A stretch of DNA of 64,000 nt from Gemmatimonadota bacterium (GTDB lineage: Bacteria; Gemmatimonadota; Gemmatimonadetes; Gemmatimonadales; Gemmatimonadaceae). Made by a program: the position numbers and the translations under genes. The stretch spans positions 50,849 through 114,848 of the forward strand of contig JACQBG010000027.1 in assembly GCA_016194585.1 (NCBI GenBank), in the 5' to 3' direction. How positions within the stretch are numbered: position 1 is the first letter of the stretch; the number at the start of each line of letters is the position of its first letter. The notes below the pieces were generated by a model. It was not told where the DNA came from, did no database searches, and worked only from the letters and a program-made list of their open reading frames with translations. Of the stretch, positions 26,403 to 34,287 are shown piece by piece.

Positions 26403-27521
26403 GCTCTGGCCATCAAATAGACGATATCACGCCGCGTAGCTGATGCGGGGATGATGAAAGAAGTGGCGCACGCGGGCGGGGCGATGCTGGAGTATCCGCA
26501 GGTGTGAGCGGGCGGCCTTCGCCAAGTCGGGCTTCGTGCGCGCGGGCCCCTTCGTGGCGACACCCAACGTGAGGTCACCGTGGAGATACTCATCGGGATG
26601 CAGCTCGGACGCGTATGCGGGCAGATAGAACACCGCGATCTCGTGCGCATGCGCGTCGACCCAAGCGCGGACCTTCGCCGCCTTGTGCACGTTCAGATTG
26701 TCGAGGATCAGAAACACTTTGTGGTCGGTGCTGCGGATCAGGCGGCGCAGAAACTGCATGAGCATCGGTGCGGAGAGCGGCCCGTCGAGCACCATGAAGC
26801 GGACGAGCCCCTGATTGGTCACGGTCGAGAGAAAGCTCACGGACTTCCGTCGCGACACGACCTCGAGCACCGGCGTGCGTCCGCGCGGCGCGAAGCCACG
26901 ACCGCGTGGATCACTCGTGCTGAGACTCGTTTCGTCGCCCCAATGGATCTCGGCGCCCCCGCGCTTGGCGCGCGCCGCGATCGCGGGATAGTCGTGGTCG
27001 AGCCAGCGTTGAATCTCGGCGGGCCGCTGTTCATACGCGCGCTTGAGCGGCTTCTGCGGCGTAAAGCCCCAACGTTTCAGATAGTGGCCGATCGTGCGCA
27101 CGGGCATCCGAATCCCGTAGCGCTGGTGAATCAGCGTGCCGATCGCCGCGCGCGTCCAGAGCGCAAACGGCATCCGCAACTGATCCGGGGTCTTGTCCAC
27201 GACGAGACGCTGGATCGTGCGCTCTTGGGCGGCCGTCAACGTGCACTGCGTGCCAACGCGCCGTCCGCGCCGCCGCGCGACCAACGCCTCGAGCCCGCCC
27301 GCCTCGTACCGCTGCCACGAGCCGTGCACCGTCGCCCAGTGCACGTCGAGGAGCGCACCGATCTCGGCGAACGTGTGGTCCTCTTCGCGCAACCGCATCG
27401 CCGTGCGTCGCTTCTCCTCTTGCGCGGCGGCGGGCAGACGGCGGGCATCGAGGACGGCAACCGGGGGCATATCTGAAGAGACCACCCTTCCTCGAAAATA
27501 TCAACTATATAGTGGCCGAGT
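26403..27521 (-). mobile_element. IS630-family insertion sequence
   Basis: The 1119-bp element is bounded by TA dinucleotides (26401-26402 and 27522-27523), as expected for IS630 target duplication. The imperfect terminal inverted repeats begin GCTCTGGCCATCAAATAG (left) and ACTCGGCCACTATATAG (right, complement), both running into GATAT. One transposase gene fills it. It looks complete. Confidence 0.85.
26427..27485 (-). CDS. IS630-family DDE transposase
   Basis: The 352-residue protein has an N-terminal HTH pair (HTFAEIGALLDVHWATVHGS; PVRTIGHYLKRWGFTPQKP) and the DDE catalytic core: HWGDETSLS, LILDNLNVHKA and SELHPDEYLHGDLT. These are the three acidic positions of IS630/Tc1-like enzymes. It is in one frame without lesions, so the element may be active. 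Confidence 0.93.
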   Translation of the reverse strand: MVSSDMPPVAVLDARRLPAAAQEEKRRTAMRLREEDHTFAEIGALLDVHWATVHGSWQRYEAGGLEALVARRRGRRVGTQCTLTAAQERTIQRLVVDKTPDQLRMPFALWTRAAIGTLIHQRYGIRMPVRTIGHYLKRWGFTPQKPLKRAYEQRPAEIQRWLDHDYPAIAARAKRGGAEIHWGDETSLSTSDPRGRGFAPRGRTPVLEVVSRRKSVSFLSTVTNQGLVRFMVLDGPLSAPMLMQFLRRLIRSTDHKVFLILDNLNVHKAAKVRAWVDAHAHEIAVFYLPAYASELHPDEYLHGDLTLGVATKGPARTKPDLAKAARSHLRILQHRPARVRHFFHHPRISYAA

Positions 27522-27550
27522 TAATAAGAGCGTCAAGCCACCGTACGCTG

Positions 27551-28183
27551 CTACGGCTTCTTTGGCGCGGGCATGCCCTTCATCCCCTTCATGCATTCCA
27601 TCCCTCTCATCCCCTCCATCCCCTCCATCCTGCAGGGCATTGCGACCTTCTCGAAGCTGTCGTGCGTCTTCATCAGCGCAGCCTTCACCGCATCGTCGGT
27701 CCCCCTGTTCTGCACCACGTCGCCGAACGCCTTCACGTCCGCCACGATCACCGGGATCTCCGTAAGCGACGAGGCGTTGTCGCACGTGGCGGGGCCCTTC
27801 GACTCCGCCCACGCCTCGGCGGCTTTCACCAGCTCCGCAGATCTCTCGCGCGCCGACTTGAAGTTCGCTTTCTCCGCAAGATACCAGGTCTCCATGAATG
27901 CCTTCTGAAAGACGCCGAACTCCTTCCAGCCCGCACTCATCGTCTCGTGGTTCATCATGCTGTCCTTGCCCATCATCCACATCTTGTGCTTCATGCCACA
28001 GCCCATCGCCATCCCGGCCATCTCCTGCTTCACCGCGGTGTCCTTCCCCATCTTGCTCATGTCGTGCTGCATCGCGGGCTTTTCCGGCGGCGTCGTCTCC
28101 GGTGGTTTCGCCTGCGCGCCGGCCACCGCCGGCACGAGCGCAAGCGCCATCGCGCACCCGACAAACCGCATCGTCGCTTTCAT
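27551..28183 (-). CDS. Met-rich periplasmic protein (probable copper or silver binding)
   Basis: The 210-residue product has a signal peptide (MKATMRFVGCAMALALVPAVAGA), a Met/His-rich stretch (MQHDMSKMGKD; MAGMAMGCGMKHKMWMMGKD; MMNHETM), a helical middle with one Cys and a C-terminal Met-rich tail (MPCRMEGMEGMRGMECMKGM). MxxM and HxxM patterns are typical of periplasmic Cu(I)/Ag(I) chaperones. The family is not recognised. The start follows AGGGAG. It lies between the IS and the mer operon. Confidence 0.75.
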   Translation of the reverse strand: MKATMRFVGCAMALALVPAVAGAQAKPPETTPPEKPAMQHDMSKMGKDTAVKQEMAGMAMGCGMKHKMWMMGKDSMMNHETMSAGWKEFGVFQKAFMETWYLAEKANFKSARERSAELVKAAEAWAESKGPATCDNASSLTEIPVIVADVKAFGDVVQNRGTDDAVKAALMKTHDSFEKVAMPCRMEGMEGMRGMECMKGMKGMPAPKKP

Positions 28184-28219
28184 GAGGATCGTACTCCCTG
28201 AAATGATGGGTCGTGATTC

Positions 28220-28447
28220 GTGGTAATCGAACTGTTCGGCCTGGTCGCGGTCAGCGCGATGGTCGTTACGTATGCGCTCGAACGGCGCTCGACCGGCTAC
28301 GTCCTCGCGTTCGCCGCGGCGTGCGCCGCGGCATCCGTGTATGCGGTGCTGATCCGGTCGTGGCCCTTCGCGAGTGTCGAGGCCATCTGGTGCGTGGTGG
28401 CATTCCGGCGATGGTGGATGCATCGCGCAGGTCAGACCCACGGCTAG
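28220..28447 (+). CDS. Small two-helix membrane protein
   Basis: The 75-residue protein (GTG 28220) has helices VIELFGLVAVSAMVVTYAL and TGYVLAFAAACAAASVYAVL and a C-terminal AIWCVVAFRRWW. The shape (ALERRSxxYVLAFxxACxxxSxY, then a Trp-rich end) resembles small CBU_0592-like proteins of unknown function. It is divergent from the Met-rich protein. Confidence 0.6.
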   Translation: MVIELFGLVAVSAMVVTYALERRSTGYVLAFAAACAAASVYAVLIRSWPFASVEAIWCVVAFRRWWMHRAGQTHG

Positions 28448-28516
28448 ATCTCGCTCACGACGTCGATCCGGCCGCGCCGGGCGCGCCACCAACGCGCAGA
28501 CGTTCTATGTTGGGGC

Positions 28517-28547
28517 TTGACTCTATACCATAGTATAGAGTTTAGCG
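28517..28547 (+). promoter_or_regulatory. mer promoter with MerR operator dyad
   Basis: TTGACT (28517-28522) is followed by the dyad CTCTATACCATAGTATAGAG (28521-28540; 8-bp arms) and a poor -10 (about 28542-28547), giving a spacer of about 19 bp. A dyad in an over-long spacer is the MerR-type layout, where the Hg-bound regulator untwists the promoter. Here merR is in the same direction as the structural genes. Confidence 0.8.
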
Positions 28548-28577
28548 TACAGGTGCGACGCTCGGAGGGGCTCACGC

Positions 28578-28988
28578 ATGACACTGACAATCGGACAGGT
28601 CGCCGACGCGGCCGAGGTAAACGTTCAGACGATCCGGTATTACGAACGCCGAGGCCTCGTGGCCGCCGCGAACCGTACCGAGGCGGGGTATCGCCAGTTC
28701 GGCGACGACGCCGTCACGCGCCTGCGCTTCATTCGGCACGCGCAAGACCTCGGGTTCTCACTGAAGGAGATCAAGGAGTTGCTCGCCCTGCGCGTACGAA
28801 ACCATTCCGAGTGCGGGCGTGTTGAAGCGAAGGCTCGGGAGAAGATCGAACTCGTCGCGCGACGGATTCGCGACCTCCGTCGCATCAAACGGACGCTCGA
28901 ACGCCTGGCAGCCAGTTGCGCCTCGCGACGCGCGACCGACGAATGTCCCATACTCGAGGCGCTGGAAGACGATGCCATCAGGATCTAG
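28578..28988 (+). CDS. merR: Mercuric resistance regulator MerR
   Basis: The 136-residue protein has the MerR HTH (TIGQVADAAEVNVQTIRYYE), the wing (AGYRQFGDDAVTRLRFI) and the dimerisation helix. Three Cys at 79 (SECGRVE), 114 (ASCASRR) and 123 (DECPIL) match the Hg(II) ligands of MerR, so it is a true mercury sensor rather than a generic MerR protein. Its 3' end overlaps merT by 17 bp. Confidence 0.92.
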   Translation: MTLTIGQVADAAEVNVQTIRYYERRGLVAAANRTEAGYRQFGDDAVTRLRFIRHAQDLGFSLKEIKELLALRVRNHSECGRVEAKAREKIELVARRIRDLRRIKRTLERLAASCASRRATDECPILEALEDDAIRI

Positions 28989-29325
28989 CAAGACGATGTT
29001 CGCGGCCGGCGGCGGCATTGTGGCCGCGGTCGCCTCAACGCTGTGCTGCGCGGGCCCGCTCGTGGCGGTTGCGCTTGGCGTGAGCGGTGCCGGGCTCGCA
29101 GCCACGTTCGAGCCGTTGCGGCCGTACTTCGTCGCAGCAACCGTACTCTCGCTTGGCGCGGGCTTCTTCGTCCTGCGGCGGGAAGAGCGCGCGGCCTGCA
29201 CGCCGGGATCGCTCTGCGCGTCACCGCGAGCGATGCGCTGGATGCGGCGCTCGCTGTGGGCCGCGACGATTCTGGCAATTCCATTGCTGACCTTCCAGTG
29301 GTGGTCCCCGTTCATCATCAACTAG
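28972..29325 (+). CDS. merT: Mercuric transport protein MerT
   Basis: The 117-residue membrane protein has three helices. The vicinal Cys pair in TM1 (ASTLCCAGPLVAVALGVSGA, C25-C26) and the loop pair C76/C82 (ACTPGSLCASP) match MerT, which passes Hg(II) from MerP into the cytoplasm. ATG 28972 is chosen for the GGAAG ribosome site; ATG 28996 is possible. Confidence 0.88.
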   Translation: MPSGSSKTMFAAGGGIVAAVASTLCCAGPLVAVALGVSGAGLAATFEPLRPYFVAATVLSLGAGFFVLRREERAACTPGSLCASPRAMRWMRRSLWAATILAIPLLTFQWWSPFIIN

Positions 29326-29335
29326 GAGTCGTGCC

Positions 29336-29752
29336 ATGTTGGGATCTCTGAAAACGGTCATCGCGCTCGGCGCTGTCCTCGCCGGGACAAGCGTGGTTTG
29401 CCCGATATGCGTGCCCGGTGCGGCGGCCAATGTCACGGCGGGGAGCGCCACGGCAGGCGTGGCGGCGGGCGTATTGCAGCAGGGACAGGCAGCCGACACG
29501 GCCTCCGCGCGGTTTCACATCTCCGGCATGTTCTGCGCGACCTGCCCGGTCACGGCGCGCGTGGCATTGAGCAAGGTGCCGGGCGTGTACAGTGCCAAGG
29601 TGACGATCGACGACAGCCTCGGCGTCGTGCGTTACGATCCACGGCGCGCGACACCCGCGCGAATCGCCAGCGAACTGAAGCGAATGACCGGATATGTGGC
29701 GACGGTGCTCGCCGACAGTGGAACGGTTCGACGCAAGACGCGCGGAACGTGA
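29336..29752 (+). CDS. merP: Periplasmic mercury-binding protein MerP-like
   Basis: The 138-residue protein has an N-terminal hydrophobic segment and an HMA fold with GMFCATCPVTARVALSKVPG (C67, C70), the metal site of MerP. An additional CPIC motif (C22, C25) in the hydrophobic leader is unusual, and the protein is about 45 residues longer than classic MerP because of an Ala/Gly linker. It probably stays membrane-anchored and hands Hg(II) to MerT. Confidence 0.85.
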   Translation: MLGSLKTVIALGAVLAGTSVVCPICVPGAAANVTAGSATAGVAAGVLQQGQAADTASARFHISGMFCATCPVTARVALSKVPGVYSAKVTIDDSLGVVRYDPRRATPARIASELKRMTGYVATVLADSGTVRRKTRGT

Positions 29753-29759
29753 GGGCTCG

Positions 29760-31457
29760 ATGACCGGAATTCGGGAGTTCGACATCGAAGTGCGCGGGAT
29801 GACGTGCGATCATTGCGAGCGAACGGTGGCCAAGGCGCTGGCGGCCGTTCCGGGCGTCGTGAAGGTCGAGGCGGTGAGTCACAAGCATGCCTCCGCGCGA
29901 ATCTCGGCGACGGGTGACGCGTCGGCCGCGCGAATCGAGAGGGCAGTCGCCAAAGCGGGGTACACGGCGCGTGTGCGCGTGGAGCAGCCGGCGCCCACCG
30001 GCCCGACGGTCGTCGCGGGCAGTTCGGACTTGGCTGGTCCGCGCGTGGGCGACGCACACGACTACGACCTTCTGATCGTCGGCGGCGGGTCGGCCGGCTT
30101 CAGCGCCGCCATCAAGGGAGCCGAACTCGGGTTCCGCGTCGCGATGGCCGAGGGGGGTACCCTTGGCGGCACGTGTGTGAACGTCGGATGCGTACCGTCA
30201 AAGACGTTGATCCGCGCCGCAGAGGCCCAGCATCGCCGGGTCCATCACGGCTTCGACGGCATTGCGGTGACAGACGGCCGGCCGGACTGGCCAACGGTGC
30301 GGGCAGCGAAAGATGCCCTCGTGACCGAGCTTCGCGACGCCAAGTATTGGGGCGTACTCCGTTCCTACGAGGCGATCACGCTCATCGAGCAACGCGCCGA
30401 GTTCACCGGCGGCCGGGCGGTGCGCCTCGCAGACGGCACGACGATCACCGCCCGAAAGATCGTCGTGACGACCGGCGCGTCAGCGTGGGCGCCACCGATT
30501 CCCGGACTCGCCGCCGCCGGGTATCTCGACAATGTCACGGCGATGGCGCTCGAGAAACTGCCTGCGTCGATGCTCGTGATCGGCGCCAGTGCTGTGGGGC
30601 TCGAACTTGCACAGATGTTTTGCCGGCTCGGCGTTCAGATAACCGTGCTGGAAGCGGCGCCCCGCGTCGTGCCGGCGGAGGATCCGGACGTCGGCGACGC
30701 GCTCGGCGACTACCTGCGTGCGGAAGGACTCACCGTACACGCCGGCGTCAAGATTGTGTCCGTGGCCCGGAGCGACGGCCACTATCGCGTGTCATTCAAG
30801 GACGGCGAAACAGTACGCCACGGGGATGCCGAGCAGTTGCTCGTCGCCACCGGTCGCCGCGCGAACACAGCGGGGTTCGGACTCGAGGCGGCCGGCGTGA
30901 AACTCGGCAGACGCGGCGAGATCGTCGTGAACGCGTTCCTGCAGACCGCGAACCCGGACATCTACGCCGCCGGCGACGTGATCGGCGATCCGATGTTCGT
31001 GTATGTCGCCGCGTACGGTGGGGCACTCGCCGCGGAAAACGCGCTGATCGGAAACGCCCGGAAGTACGATCTGTCGGTGGTACCGAAGGTGACGTTCACC
31101 GACCCCGGTGTCGCGTCGGTCGGGTTCACGGCAGATCAGGCCCGCCAGGCAGGGATCGAACCGCTGGTATCGAAGCTCCCGCTCGAACACGTTCCACGGT
31201 CACTCGCTGCGCGTGATACGCGCGGCTTCGTGCAACTCGTGGCCGATGCCGCAACGCGAAAGATCATCGGCGGGCACGTTCTCGCGGCAGAAGCGGGCGA
31301 GATGATCACGGAAGTGGCGCTTGCCATCAGGTTTGGACTGACCATCGAGGACCTGACGTCGATGTTCCATCCGTACCTGACGCTTTCCGAGGGCATCAAG
31401 CTCGCGGCGCAGACGTTCGACAAGGACGTGTCAAAGCTGTCGTGTTGCGCGACGTGA
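29760..31457 (+). CDS. merA: Mercuric reductase MerA
   Basis: The 565-residue flavoenzyme reduces Hg(II) to Hg(0) with NADPH. It has an N-terminal HMA (NmerA) domain with GMTCDHC (C16, C19), the FAD site LLIVGGGSAGFSAAI, the redox pair GGTCVNVGCVPSKT (about C139/C144), the NADPH site MLVIGASAVGLELAQMF and the C-terminal CC pair (C562-C563 in KLSCCAT). All parts needed for activity are present. It follows merP by 7 bp with a GAGGG site. Confidence 0.96.
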   Translation: MTGIREFDIEVRGMTCDHCERTVAKALAAVPGVVKVEAVSHKHASARISATGDASAARIERAVAKAGYTARVRVEQPAPTGPTVVAGSSDLAGPRVGDAHDYDLLIVGGGSAGFSAAIKGAELGFRVAMAEGGTLGGTCVNVGCVPSKTLIRAAEAQHRRVHHGFDGIAVTDGRPDWPTVRAAKDALVTELRDAKYWGVLRSYEAITLIEQRAEFTGGRAVRLADGTTITARKIVVTTGASAWAPPIPGLAAAGYLDNVTAMALEKLPASMLVIGASAVGLELAQMFCRLGVQITVLEAAPRVVPAEDPDVGDALGDYLRAEGLTVHAGVKIVSVARSDGHYRVSFKDGETVRHGDAEQLLVATGRRANTAGFGLEAAGVKLGRRGEIVVNAFLQTANPDIYAAGDVIGDPMFVYVAAYGGALAAENALIGNARKYDLSVVPKVTFTDPGVASVGFTADQARQAGIEPLVSKLPLEHVPRSLAARDTRGFVQLVADAATRKIIGGHVLAAEAGEMITEVALAIRFGLTIEDLTSMFHPYLTLSEGIKLAAQTFDKDVSKLSCCAT

Positions 31458-31614
31458 TTCGATCTGACCGAAGGGGGGCCCCCTGATCTGAGGCCACGAC
31501 GCGCGTTGGAAAAACTGCTGTTCTCACCGGCACCGCATTCCCCGCAGGCGATTGGCGTACCAACCGTACTCTGTTCTTGAGGCAGGTGTCAACCCTGTGA
31601 ACGGCGCGTTCGCT

Positions 31615-32109
31615 CTATGCGAGCGTTGCGTTCCCATCCGTGTGCGCACTCGCCTCCTCTCGCTGAAAAACAAGCGCGAGCAAGAGCGCGCCCGTCGTGA
31701 CGCCAATGTCCGCGACATTGAATGCGGGCCATCGTGACGTGCCGATGCCAACGTCGATAAAATCAACGACGCCGCGCGGCGACCAGATCCGGGTGAGGAG
31801 GTTGCCAAGAGCGCCACCGGCAACCAGCCCGAGCGCGATCGCGCGAATCCAGCGATCCGCGGGCGTGGCGCGGTACAGACGCCACAGGATGCCAAGCATG
31901 AGGCCGGTGATGCCGAGGAGAAGCCACCGTGATTGCGGGCCGAGACTGAGGCCGAACGCCGCACCAGGATTGTAGAGCAACGTCCAGCGGACGATGTTTC
32001 CGACGACCTGGTGCGGTATGTGTTCGAGCCGGAGCGTGACGTGTGCGACATACTTGGTGACGATGTCCAACACAACGATTCCGGCCAGCGGAACCTGAAA
32101 AGATACCAT
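31615..32109 (-). CDS. lspA: Signal peptidase II
   Basis: The 164-residue aspartyl protease cleaves lipoprotein signal peptides. It has four membrane helices, LYNPGAAFGLS, and catalytic Asp in GVVDFIDVG and FNVADIGVTTGA. Preferred start is ATG 32109 (MVSFQVPLAGIVVLD); a longer frame begins at 32175. It sits next to lgt inside the metal island and is probably an additional, island-borne copy rather than the housekeeping one. PbrC-like signal peptidases occur in lead-resistance operons, a known precedent. A remnant paralog is at 11554. Confidence 0.9.
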   Translation of the reverse strand: MVSFQVPLAGIVVLDIVTKYVAHVTLRLEHIPHQVVGNIVRWTLLYNPGAAFGLSLGPQSRWLLLGITGLMLGILWRLYRATPADRWIRAIALGLVAGGALGNLLTRIWSPRGVVDFIDVGIGTSRWPAFNVADIGVTTGALLLALVFQREEASAHTDGNATLA

Positions 32110-32231
32110 GAGTGCGCGACGGGGCGATGCGGGAGGGCGTCGTCCCGCCACGCCCCCGCTCACAGACGGGCGCATCGGAGCGTCATGCAGGTGACAATAC
32201 CCGAGAGATCGTGGCAGTGATCGTCATATGT

Positions 32232-33131
32232 TCAGGGATGACTCGGCACCGACGGTGAGCGATACCGTTGCGACCGTGTTCGTCTCATCATCGCCGTCAT
32301 GGCAAAGCCGATCAGCGCCGCGCCGGCCGTCCATTGCCCCGGCGTGAGCCCTGCATATCGAACGTCGACGATACGAAGGAAATCGAGCGCGAAGCGCGCC
32401 GGCATATACAACAGCACGAACGCCGCGAGGAAGAGCCCGGTCGACGGGGTCCCGTATCCATGACGCCGCGCGAACCAGCGATCCAGCAGGAGCATGCTCG
32501 GTGCGACGATGACGCTGAGATACAGAAACTCGTACCAGCCAAGATCGTGAAAGCCAAGGGAGGCGAGCGTCCCGAGCGGCGGCAACGTCGCCAGGCGGCC
32601 CGCGTCGCTATACACTTGGGCGATGTATGCGCGGGCGGACGCGGATTGGAGGCTGACCGCGAGCGGGAAGCGCGTGAGCGTGCCAGGGTGATCGTGGGCA
32701 AGACTACAGGCGGCGCGCCCAATGGCGAGGGAGAACGCGAACGCATACGCGGCGACGTCCACGTACGCGCGGTGCAAGTGTGGATCGAGTCCCGGCGCCT
32801 TGTACCAGAAATAGATGCCGATACCGACGAGCGCCCCGAGCATGCCGCCGAAGGAACTAATGTCCTCCCAGAGCTTCAGGAGAACCAGCGGATGTTGGGC
32901 GACTTTCTCCGGGAAGTAGAGCAGCACCGAGAAGATATGTGCGCCGAGAAATCCACCGACGAGGGCGTACCACGCAAAACCTTCGCCGATGGCTGGATCG
33001 AGCCGGAAGCGGCGCACGCGGCGCCGGACGAGCCCGAGTCCCACCATGACTGCACTCGCGACGATCACGCCGAACGCGTAGAGATGCACGGGCCCAAGTC
33101 GGATGCTTGGCTGCGTCACGAAGGGGATCAT
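32232..33131 (-). CDS. lgt: Prolipoprotein diacylglyceryl transferase
   Basis: The 299-residue membrane enzyme starts MIPFVTQPSIRLGPVHLYAF. Recognisable Lgt parts are SSFGGMLGALVG, the GRAACSLAHDHPG segment (equivalent to the GR-x-G/A-C-F motif with the conserved Arg) and the C-terminal RFALDFLRIVDVRYAGLTPGQW. HDHPG replaces the usual GxxxG end of the motif. It attaches diacylglycerol to lipobox Cys before LspA cleaves. It is 122 bp from lspA, same strand. A C-terminal remnant of a paralog is at 11787. Confidence 0.88.
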   Translation of the reverse strand: MIPFVTQPSIRLGPVHLYAFGVIVASAVMVGLGLVRRRVRRFRLDPAIGEGFAWYALVGGFLGAHIFSVLLYFPEKVAQHPLVLLKLWEDISSFGGMLGALVGIGIYFWYKAPGLDPHLHRAYVDVAAYAFAFSLAIGRAACSLAHDHPGTLTRFPLAVSLQSASARAYIAQVYSDAGRLATLPPLGTLASLGFHDLGWYEFLYLSVIVAPSMLLLDRWFARRHGYGTPSTGLFLAAFVLLYMPARFALDFLRIVDVRYAGLTPGQWTAGAALIGFAMTAMMRRTRSQRYRSPSVPSHP

Positions 33132-33594
33132 GGGCCGACGCCTCGTGTCATCCGACTGCCCCCGCGCCTCGGCGCGCACGTCCGCGACCTCGCTCGATGG
33201 GCCAGGTGTCGATAAGCGCGAGCGTGCCGTAGTGGCTTCCGGTGCGGTATTGACGCGGCGCCTAGCGACGATCGGTCGCGCACCGTCATGACGCCCCCTT
33301 CCGCAGCGGGCACGAACGCGCAGCAGCGATCGCGGGTGCGCCCGAGGGTTCGCGGACGCGTTCCTATTGGCGATGGCGCGTGTCCCCGCGACGGCTCGGC
33401 TGTCCGGCACTCCCACGCGGCAGACGCCGAACCGGAATGCGCGATCACCGACACGCGGATTCCGCCTCCGTGATCGCCGACGGTGCAGGGCGGATGACGC
33501 CCGTTTCGCATCGGTACTCTGCCGCTCCCTCGGGTGCCGGTGGCGCGTCGATGGGAGCGCTGCACGATGGACCTTGGTCCGTCCTGGGAGGAGC
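33132..33594. other. Gene-free spacer between lgt and arsR
   Basis: Open frames exist on both strands, including a 156-codon minus-strand frame whose ATG overlaps the arsR stop, but its Arg/Ser-rich product and lack of a ribosome site suggest noncoding. Nothing else recognised. Confidence 0.4.
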
Positions 33595-34059
33595 TCATGC
33601 GGAGGAGTGGCGCCGAGCTGGAGTCGCGGCGGGCTGCGGCTTCGCGAGCGACGCGAGAATGCGCAGGAGCGGGAGCAATTCGCCGTCGGCGAGACGGTAA
33701 TAGATCAATCGGCCCGAGCGCCGAGGGCGCACGAGCCCCGCGGCGCGCAGGAGTCGCAGTTGGTGACTCGTCAACGACTTGGTGGCACCGGCGACGACGG
33801 CAAGATCACAGACGCACAGCTCGGTGTGCGGCGAGGCGCGCGCCGACTGAAGCGCGAACAACATGCGCAGGCGGGTGGGGTTGGACAACAGCGCGATCAC
33901 GCCTGCCACTCGCTCCAGGTCGTCGGTCGTCGGCAGCGCAGCGCGGGCGCTCCGCACTGCGTCTAAATGCACCACGTCCACTTGGCACGCGTCGAATCGC
34001 GAATGGGCTGACGGCGGAGCAGTGGCCGTACGAAGGCGAGGCGACATGAGGGGAGACAT
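33595..34059 (-). CDS. ArsR/SmtB-family metal-responsive repressor
   Basis: The product (154 residues from ATG 34059; an upstream GTG at 34164 would add 35) carries CQVDVVHLDAVRSARAALP, VIALLSNPTRLRMLFAL, TELCVCDLAVVAG, KSLTSHQLRLLRAAGLV and GRLIYYRLADGEL. The ELCVCD motif and N-terminal Cys make it a CadC/CmtR-like sensor. It is divergent from czcC, and both promoters overlap one operator (34181-34218), so it most likely represses both directions. Paralog of the protein at 14651. Confidence 0.88.
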   Translation of the reverse strand: MSPLMSPRLRTATAPPSAHSRFDACQVDVVHLDAVRSARAALPTTDDLERVAGVIALLSNPTRLRMLFALQSARASPHTELCVCDLAVVAGATKSLTSHQLRLLRAAGLVRPRRSGRLIYYRLADGELLPLLRILASLAKPQPAATPARRHSSA

Positions 34060-34180
34060 GATAGAAGGATGAGCGAAGTCAAACGACGTCGCGCGGGATT
34101 CGAGCGTACCGGCGATCGAAAGACCCACCACCGGCTCGCGGCAAGCACACCCTTGCGTCCGCACGCTTGCGCAAGTACTG

Positions 34181-34218
34181 TTGCAAATGAATGTATGAAG
34201 AGCTATTCACTTATACAA
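34181..34218. promoter_or_regulatory. Shared divergent promoter-operator for arsR and czcC
   Basis: Plus strand: TTGCAA (34181-34186), 17 bp, TATTCA (34204-34209). Minus strand: TTGTAT (34218-34213), 17 bp, TACATT (34195-34190). The dyad TGAAGAGCTATTCA (34196-34209) lies across both, inside a wider GTAT...ATAC dyad. One repressor dimer could block both promoters. Confidence 0.65.
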
Positions 34219-34287
34219 GGTATCTGGTTGGGAAAACCAAGGCAGCACACCCAGCAGGCGAGGCGATGCACGCATGGCCCCGTGGTG

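Noticed and set aside
33128..33598. Minus-strand frame overlapping the arsR stop by ATGA
   Set aside because: No ribosome site (CCTCC instead of GGAGG), Ser/Arg/His-rich composition and no family resemblance.
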